10,294 nt of DNA, taken from the NCBI GenBank assembly GCA_007119305.1, contig SKPY01000453.1, positions 1 through 10,294 of the forward strand, written 5' to 3'. Below the pieces are notes generated by a model. That model did no database searches and was not told the origin of the DNA. It saw nothing but the letters and a program-made list of their open reading frames with translations. Below, piece by piece: positions 6,015 to 10,294 of this stretch (position 1 is the stretch's first letter; every line of letters begins with the position of its first letter). This DNA is from Nitriliruptorales bacterium. Lineage in GTDB: Bacteria; Actinomycetota; Nitriliruptoria; Euzebyales; Egibacteraceae. Made by a program: the position numbers and the translations under genes.

Positions 6015-6503
6015 ATGAGCATGATCGAACGCGGGCAGGTGCGGCGGAAGACCCCTCCCTACACCTTCCCCGTCCAGTACGTCGAGGACGGCCGGGTGCT
6101 CTGGGTCTATGTGGGTGACGCCTCCGCCAAGACGTGGTGGCGCAACCTCACGGGCGGTGCAGAGGTCGAGCTCCTCCTGCGCCGCCGTGCACGGGCCGGC
6201 GCAGCGGTCGCTTTGCTCCACGCTGAACGACCAGCGCACGTGGAGGAAGGGCAGCGCCGCTACCTCAACCGCTTCCCGGGCACCGCCAAGCGCCTAGGTC
6301 GCCCCGTCGGCGACACGCAGGCGCTCGGGGAGGCGGCCGCGCGAACGGTCATGGTTCGCATCCAACTGGCCGACGATCGAAGGCGAGCGCGCGGTGCTGG
6401 CCAAGACCCGGTCACACCACGCTCGGGGCGGCCGGCGCGGCAGGGCCCAGGGGAGCCACGGTGCCGGCTTCGCCGTCCACGCGCACGTGCTCGCCGTCGG
6501 TGA
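6015..6503 (+). CDS. PNPOx/DUF385-like (deazaflavin-dependent oxidoreductase-type) protein, probably N-truncated
   Basis: Recognisable family sequence runs from YTFPVQYVEDGRVLWVYVG through AKTWWRNL and VELLLRRRA to RYLNRFPGTAKRLGRP and ARTVMVRIQLA. This resembles the split-barrel PNPOx-like/DUF385 group, which binds flavin or F420-type cofactors; 'FPVQY..DG..W' and 'K.WWRNL' are its signature blocks. Full members have 30 or more residues before this point, including a 'GRRSGR' loop. Here an in-frame stop at 6006-6008 lies just ahead of the ATG at 6015, so that part is missing. Homology ends near 6375; the rest is an Arg/Gly-rich tail that runs about 90 bases into the 3' end of the opposite-strand gene ending at 6412, so the native stop was probably lost too. 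The ribosome site is weak. Most likely a decayed gene, although a shortened protein is possible. Confidence 0.5.
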   Translation: MSMIERGQVRRKTPPYTFPVQYVEDGRVLWVYVGDASAKTWWRNLTGGAEVELLLRRRARAGAAVALLHAERPAHVEEGQRRYLNRFPGTAKRLGRPVGDTQALGEAAARTVMVRIQLADDRRRARGAGQDPVTPRSGRPARQGPGEPRCRLRRPRARARRR

Positions 6504-9036
6504 GCCGCTCCGTGATCCCTTCGATGCCGGTCACGGCGGGGATGCCCTGCTCGCGGGCCACGATCGCAGCATGCTGCAGCGGCCCGCCGGTCTCGAGCAC
6601 GACCGCGCTGGCCCGCAGGATCAGCGGCGTCCAGGTCGGGTCGGTGCTGCGGGTGACGAGCACCTCGCCGGGGGCGAGAGCGCCGGCGGCGGGCACGGTG
6701 ACGATCCGGGCGGGCGCCTCGACCGTGCCCGGTGAGGCCGGGACGCCGACCAGCACGCCGGCGTCGTCGCTGGCGGACGGGGCGCCGTAGAAGGCCTCGC
6801 CGGTGCTGGTGAGCACCCTGGGAATGGACGCGCGGGCGTGCTCGGCCTCGTAGGTGCGGCGGTTCGCGGCGGCGGTCGCGCGCAGGTCGCCGCCCGCGCG
6901 GATAGCGGCGAAGGTGGCGAACAGGACGTCCTCGGGGTGGTCGAGCCGGTCGGCGGCGACGAACTCGGAGCCGACCGCGAGCAGCGTCTGCCGCCACAGC
7001 TCGAGGAAGCGGTTGATGTCGTACTTGGGCCGTTCCTTCAAGCCCGCCAGCCGGCGGGTCCGCCACAGGCCCCAGCCGATGACCGCCCGGCGCAGCCGGC
7101 CGGGCACGCGCGCGAGGACCTCGGCGGCACGCTGGTCGGCGGCGGCCACGGCGTTGCGCTCGCGGGCCGCCCGCGCGTCGAGGTCAGGGTCGGCGGCGGC
7201 CTCGGCGACCCAGCCGAGCACCGTCGAGGGATCCTCGCGCCAGCGGGGCTGGCCGACGTCGACCTCACGCACGGTCCGGTGGCCGTAGCGGTCGAGGAAG
7301 CGGGCGAGCGCGGGATGGTCCGCGGTGGGCTCGACCCCGTCGTCGCGGACCGCCAGGGCGGCGACGAGCAGGTCGCGCCCCATCTCGGTGGCGGGGTTGC
7401 CGTGCGGGGACTGGTGCACCGCGGCGAACGCCGCCTCGGGGCCGACCACCTTGGCGAGCTGGCGCTCGGCGCGCTCGGCCAGCCGCATCGGCGCCACGAG
7501 CACGTACGGGGCCTGGCGGAACACGAGCCGCTCCAGCTCGTAGGCGGCCTGCTCGATCCAGGCCAGGCGCGGCTCGATGCCGCGCAGCCGCGCCGCGCGG
7601 GCGCGTTGGCGGGCGACCTCCCGGTCGGCGATGCGGGTGATGCGCGCGCTGGTGGCCTGGGGCCGGGCCAGGGCGTACAGCATCCGGGCTGCGAACGTCG
7701 GCACGACGCAGACGACCAACCGCCACGGCAGCCGCCGTCTGGGCTGCGCGCGCAGCGCGGCGGCCTCACGCTCGGCCAGATCGGCGAACACGCGCGCGGC
7801 CACCGCGTCCTTGGCGGCAAACGCCTCGGTGAACAGCGGCATCAGCCGCGGGCGCTGGAGCATCCCTGTGGCGTCGGCGTAGAGGCGTGCGGCGGCGAGG
7901 TGGTACACGGGCGGGTACAGCGCAGCGCGCCGCGCGCCGCGCAGCAGCCGGCCGACGCCGGCGAACAGCAGCCGCCAGACCTCGTTGCCCATGGGGGTCA
8001 TCGGCTCGACGAACCCTTGCGAGACGCGGTTGATCGAGAAGTAGACGCGCAGCCCCTGTCCGGGCGCGGGCCCCGGTTCGGGCTGCGGGAACAGGGTGGT
8101 CAGCGGCCGGGACTGGACGAGCCACAGGGCGTCGCCGTCGGCGGCCCATTCGAGGTCCTGCGGGGCACCGAGGGCGCCCTGGGCGCGCAGGCCGAGCCGG
8201 GCGAGCGTGACCGCCTCGGCCTCCGAGAGGCTCGGCTGCCGGCGCTGCGCCGCCGGCGCCTCCACCGTTGCGACACCGTGGTCGGTGGGAGCCGTCCACA
8301 CGGTCTTGTCCGCGATCGCACGGGAGACGACCTCGAGGGTCTCGGCGTCGATCAGCCACTCGTCGGGGGTGACCGTCCCGTCGACCACCGCCTGGCCGAG
8401 CCCCCAGGCGCCGGCGATGCGCACGCGGTCGCGCCGCTCGGTGGCCGGGTCGGCGGTGAACATGATCCCGGCACGGCCGGCGGGCACCTGCTGCTGCACG
8501 ACCACGGCGTGGTCCACGTCGCCGCCGACGCCGAGGGCGCCCTGGTAGGCGACCGCCCGCGCCCCCCACGCCGAGGCCCAGCAGCGCGCCACCGCCGCCA
8601 GCAGGGCCTGGTCCTCGTCCACGCCCAGGACGGTCTCGTACTGGCCCGCGAAGCTCGCTCCTGACAGGTCTTCCTGCACCGAGGAGGAGCGCACGGCCAC
8701 CGTCGGCCGTCCCAGCGCGGCATAGGCGCCGCGGATCTCGGCGGCGAGGTCGTCGGGCACGGGCAGGCAGCGGATGCGGTCGGCCAGGGCGGCGGTGGCG
8801 CGCGCGGCCTCGGCGTCGTTGCCGGCATCGACCAGCTGCAGGGCCCCGTCGATGGCGGGCTGCAGCCCGTGGGCGTCGACGAAGTGCCGGTAGGCCCCGG
8901 CGAGCACGACGAACCCCGGCGGCACCGGAAGGCCAGCGTCGATGAGCGCGACGAGCCCGGCCGCCTTGCCGCCCGCGCCAGCCCGCTGACGGGCGCCGAG
9001 CGCATCCAGCCTGCGCACCCACCGGGTCGTCGCCAT
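6412..9036 (-). CDS. PEP-synthase-related phosphotransferase with rifampin-phosphotransferase domain order
   Basis: An 874-residue cytoplasmic protein. Domain 1 (about 10-315) is the ATP-grasp-like PEP/pyruvate-binding domain: AGAGGKAAGL (19-28), PVPPGFVV (37-44), VAVRSSSVQEDLSGASFAGQ (113-132), and DLEWAADGDALWLVQSRPLT (294-313). Domain 2 (about 330-750) is a large helical region with RYGHRTVREVDVGQPRWRED (583-602). Domain 3 (about 762-862) is the swivelling phosphohistidine domain; TGGPLQHAAIVARE (816-829) carries the catalytic His822. The C-terminal TIM barrel of true PEP synthase is missing and the His domain is last. This is the order in rifampin phosphotransferases (about 865 residues), which move the beta-phosphate of ATP to rifamycins; many actinobacterial homologues have no proven substrate. 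ATG at 9036 is chosen for the AAGG ribosome site and family fit; GTG at 9060 is an alternative. It is divergent from tetR and shares an operator region with it. Confidence 0.88.
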   Translation of the reverse strand: MATTRWVRRLDALGARQRAGAGGKAAGLVALIDAGLPVPPGFVVLAGAYRHFVDAHGLQPAIDGALQLVDAGNDAEAARATAALADRIRCLPVPDDLAAEIRGAYAALGRPTVAVRSSSVQEDLSGASFAGQYETVLGVDEDQALLAAVARCWASAWGARAVAYQGALGVGGDVDHAVVVQQQVPAGRAGIMFTADPATERRDRVRIAGAWGLGQAVVDGTVTPDEWLIDAETLEVVSRAIADKTVWTAPTDHGVATVEAPAAQRRQPSLSEAEAVTLARLGLRAQGALGAPQDLEWAADGDALWLVQSRPLTTLFPQPEPGPAPGQGLRVYFSINRVSQGFVEPMTPMGNEVWRLLFAGVGRLLRGARRAALYPPVYHLAAARLYADATGMLQRPRLMPLFTEAFAAKDAVAARVFADLAEREAAALRAQPRRRLPWRLVVCVVPTFAARMLYALARPQATSARITRIADREVARQRARAARLRGIEPRLAWIEQAAYELERLVFRQAPYVLVAPMRLAERAERQLAKVVGPEAAFAAVHQSPHGNPATEMGRDLLVAALAVRDDGVEPTADHPALARFLDRYGHRTVREVDVGQPRWREDPSTVLGWVAEAAADPDLDARAARERNAVAAADQRAAEVLARVPGRLRRAVIGWGLWRTRRLAGLKERPKYDINRFLELWRQTLLAVGSEFVAADRLDHPEDVLFATFAAIRAGGDLRATAAANRRTYEAEHARASIPRVLTSTGEAFYGAPSASDDAGVLVGVPASPGTVEAPARIVTVPAAGALAPGEVLVTRSTDPTWTPLILRASAVVLETGGPLQHAAIVAREQGIPAVTGIEGITERLTDGEHVRVDGEAGTVAPLGPAAPAAPSVV

Positions 9037-9068
9037 CCGCGCCTTCTCGCTCCTGCGCACCTGCGGGC

Positions 9069-9112
9069 GCTACCACAGCGTAGCATTACCACCGGTAGCC
9101 TACCAAAGGTAA
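9069..9112 (-). promoter_or_regulatory. Intergenic operator and promoter of the phosphotransferase gene
   Basis: A 27-base palindromic array occupies 9086-9112: TTACC, three bases, GGTAG, a central C, CTACC, three bases, GGTAA. The two halves are exact inverted copies except for the 3-base cores (ACC and AAA). GCTAC (9069-9073) and GTAGC (9080-9084) form a second, shorter repeat, and GGTAGG (9117-9122) adds another half site. Read on the minus strand, TTGGTA and TACGCT, 18 bases apart, form a plausible sigma-70-type promoter covered by the palindrome. Repression of the phosphotransferase gene by the adjacent TetR protein is the simplest reading. Confidence 0.6.
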
Positions 9113-9170
9113 GTCTGGTAGGATGGGTTCCTGAGGAGGGCTGTTCAGCCCCGCACCAGGAGCGTCCGGG

Positions 9171-9758
9171 ATGGAGCAGACCGAAACCGAGCCGCAGCGC
9201 CGCGACGGGCGCTTTCGCGACACCCGCCAGCGAATCGAGGCGGTCGCGCTTGAGCTGTTCACGACCAAGGGGGTCGGCCAGACGACGTTGCAGGAGATCG
9301 CCGACCGGCTCGGGCTGACCAAGACCGCCCTGTACTACCACTTCAACTCCAAGGGCGAGCTCGTGCGTAGCGTGGTCCGCAAGTCCGTCGAGGAGCTCAC
9401 CGCCTTCCTCAACGAGGTCGAGCACGACCCGGACGACCCCCGTGCGATCCTCGAGGGCTTCTTCGACCTGTGCTACACCCACCGCAACGTGCTGCGCGCC
9501 CTGATCTTCGACCCCACCGCGATGGCCCACCTCGACCACACCGACTTCATGCCCCGCCCCACGCACGAGGCCCAGCGGCTGCTCGCTGGCCCCGACCCGA
9601 CCCCCGAGCAGCGCATCCGCGCGTTCATGGCCATCCAGGGCCTGAGCCGCTGCGCCACCCTGCTCGACGACGTCGACCACGGCACGCTGCGCACCACCGC
9701 CATCACCGTCGCCTACGAGACCCTCACCGGCGCGCCCGAGCCGGCGCCCCCAGGCTGA
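9171..9758 (+). CDS. TetR-family transcriptional regulator
   Basis: A 195-residue protein of typical TetR length. The N-terminal HTH domain is clear: TRQRIEAVALELFTTKG (18-34), then TTLQEIADRLGLTKTALYYHF (38-58) with the recognition helix near TKTALYYHF, and NSKGELV (59-65). The C-terminal part (70-195) is a helical ligand-binding/dimer domain with no signature that names a ligand. The ribosome site AGGAG precedes the ATG by 9 bases. It is divergent from the phosphotransferase gene across a 134-base gap holding a long palindrome and very likely represses both genes until a ligand, perhaps the compound the locus detoxifies, is bound. A 6-bp hairpin, GGGCTG-TT-CAGCCC (9138-9151), lies in its leader. 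The exporter gene downstream converges on it. Confidence 0.92.
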   Translation: MEQTETEPQRRDGRFRDTRQRIEAVALELFTTKGVGQTTLQEIADRLGLTKTALYYHFNSKGELVRSVVRKSVEELTAFLNEVEHDPDDPRAILEGFFDLCYTHRNVLRALIFDPTAMAHLDHTDFMPRPTHEAQRLLAGPDPTPEQRIRAFMAIQGLSRCATLLDDVDHGTLRTTAITVAYETLTGAPEPAPPG

Positions 9759-9897
9759 GCACGCGCGGGCCGCCGTTCGTCACAGCAGGGCCCGCGCGGC
9801 GCAGGTGGCCGAGGGTGAGCGCGCCAGGGGCCGACGAGCGGCTCACCGCTGCTCCGGGCTGGGGCCCTCGGGACTCGCTCCTTGCCGCTGGTTGACT

Positions 9898-9954
9898 GGG
9901 GTGGGGGACAGCCAGCCGCGTGGGCGGCGATCCCCCACGCCCCGGAGTCCGGGG
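9898..9954. terminator. Tandem hairpins between converging genes (candidate bidirectional terminator)
   Basis: TGGGGGA (9902-9908) pairs with TCCCCCA (9931-9937) and encloses GCCGC-GTGG-GCGGC (9915-9928). Immediately after, CCCCGG-AGT-CCGGGG (9940-9954) is a second hairpin ending one base before the stop codon of the exporter gene. The position between the 3' ends of tetR and the exporter permease fits termination for both. No long T-run is present, which is common in GC-rich actinobacteria. The remaining intergenic sequence (9759-9897) shows nothing else. Confidence 0.5.
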
Positions 9955-9955
9955 G

Positions 9956-10294
9956 TCAGGTTTCTTGCAGGTCGCGGCGGCGGAAGGCGAGCGCGCCGAC
10001 GACGGTCGCGAGCACGCCGACGGCGAGCATGACAAGCGACGCGCCGGTGTTCATGTCGACCGCGGGCACGGCGGCGAGGTGCCGGAAGGGGCTGAGGTTG
10101 AGCACCCAGCCGGGTGGGTCGAGGAACGGGCCGATGAAGTCGAGCAGGAAGGCGGCGACGACGAGCCCGTAGGTCAGTGGAGCGGTGAGGCGGGGCGCCA
10201 GGCCGAACACGGCGAGGCCGGCGCCGAGGGTGAGCAGGCCGATGGGCACGACGTTGAGTCCGGCGAGCAGCGCGTCGCCGAGGGCGACTGCGTC
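9956..10294 (-). CDS. C-terminus of a polyketide-antibiotic-type ABC exporter permease (partial)
   Basis: The frame is open from the window edge to a stop at 9956-9958 and gives the last 112 residues. Three hydrophobic segments are visible (PIGLLTLGAGLAVFGLAP; LTYGLVVAAFLLDFIGPFL; ASLVMLAVGVLATVVGALAF), separated by the conserved block WVLNLSPFRHLAAVPAVD and ending in FRRRDL. That block and ending are typical of the large (about 500-550 residue) actinobacterial permeases labelled 'exporter of polyketide antibiotics'. The partner ATPase would normally be encoded upstream, outside the window. It converges with tetR, so it is not in the same transcript, but the neighbourhood supports drug or metabolite efflux. 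An internal GTG at 10249 exists but is not the start, because the frame stays open and coding-like beyond it. Confidence 0.8.
   Translation of the reverse strand, partial: DAVALGDALLAGLNVVPIGLLTLGAGLAVFGLAPRLTAPLTYGLVVAAFLLDFIGPFLDPPGWVLNLSPFRHLAAVPAVDMNTGASLVMLAVGVLATVVGALAFRRRDLQET

Noticed and set aside
5999..6120. ATG at 5999 with AGAAGGGG upstream, reading MDVTADEHDR
   Set aside because: The frame ends after about 40 codons, has no family match and is out of frame with the PNPOx-like sequence; the 11-base identity to the start at 3067 is within chance expectation for GC-rich DNA.
6838..8664. 608-codon open frame on the plus strand, antisense to the phosphotransferase gene
   Set aside because: Same effect: composition-driven shadow with repeated Gly/Arg/Gln/His content and no family resemblance, while the opposite strand shows clear catalytic motifs.
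9037..9170. Rifamycin-associated element upstream of the Rph-like gene
   Set aside because: Looked for an inverted repeat of the known RAE type ahead of the gene; only the TACC/GGTA array and a short leader hairpin are present, and I could not recall the RAE consensus with enough certainty to claim a match.
1..10294. CRISPR arrays, tRNA or rRNA genes, intact insertion sequences
   Set aside because: No regularly spaced direct repeats, no tRNA-like cloverleaf with a TTCGA arm, no rRNA-like sequence and no transposase-like frame were seen by eye.

Overview
The window is very GC-rich (roughly 70% or more), almost every real gene uses G/C in third codon positions, and GTG starts are common. Together with the gene families present (GH15 glucan hydrolase beside a 6-phosphogluconate dehydrogenase remnant, heavy-metal MerR with a thioredoxin-like partner, PNPOx/DUF385-type protein, polyketide-type ABC exporter) this points to an actinobacterium. 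I cannot place the genus.

Layout. 1-231 (-): start of a gene resembling the TPR region of large LuxR-type regulators, cut by the window edge. 240-2386 (-): a complete GH15 hydrolase whose stop codon overlaps a possible start for a gnd (6-phosphogluconate dehydrogenase) remnant that keeps only about 21 recognisable codons. 2578-3366: a divergent metal-response pair, MerR regulator (-) and a small thioredoxin-like protein (+), with a textbook MerR promoter between them. 3363-3942 (+): a serine beta-lactamase-family hydrolase broken by one inserted base and truncated. 3943-4184: non-coding, rich in inverted repeats. 4185-5880 (+): a two-gene ABC-2 exporter (ATPase plus permease). 6015 to about 6400 (+): a PNPOx/DUF385-like protein that has lost its N-terminus. 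6412-9036 (-): a PEP-synthase-related phosphotransferase with the rifampin-phosphotransferase domain order. 9171-9758 (+): a divergent TetR regulator. 9956-10294 (-): the C-terminus of a polyketide-type ABC exporter permease.

How they work together. The right third looks like a small detoxification/resistance locus: a TetR repressor with an extended palindromic operator in the 134-bp gap controls itself and an ATP-dependent phosphotransferase, and an antibiotic-type exporter lies next door, converging on tetR. The 2.6-3.4 kb part is a self-contained metal-sensing switch. From about 3.4 to 6.4 kb an intact ABC exporter sits among gene fragments, which suggests insertion and decay. No tRNA, rRNA, CRISPR array or intact transposase was seen.
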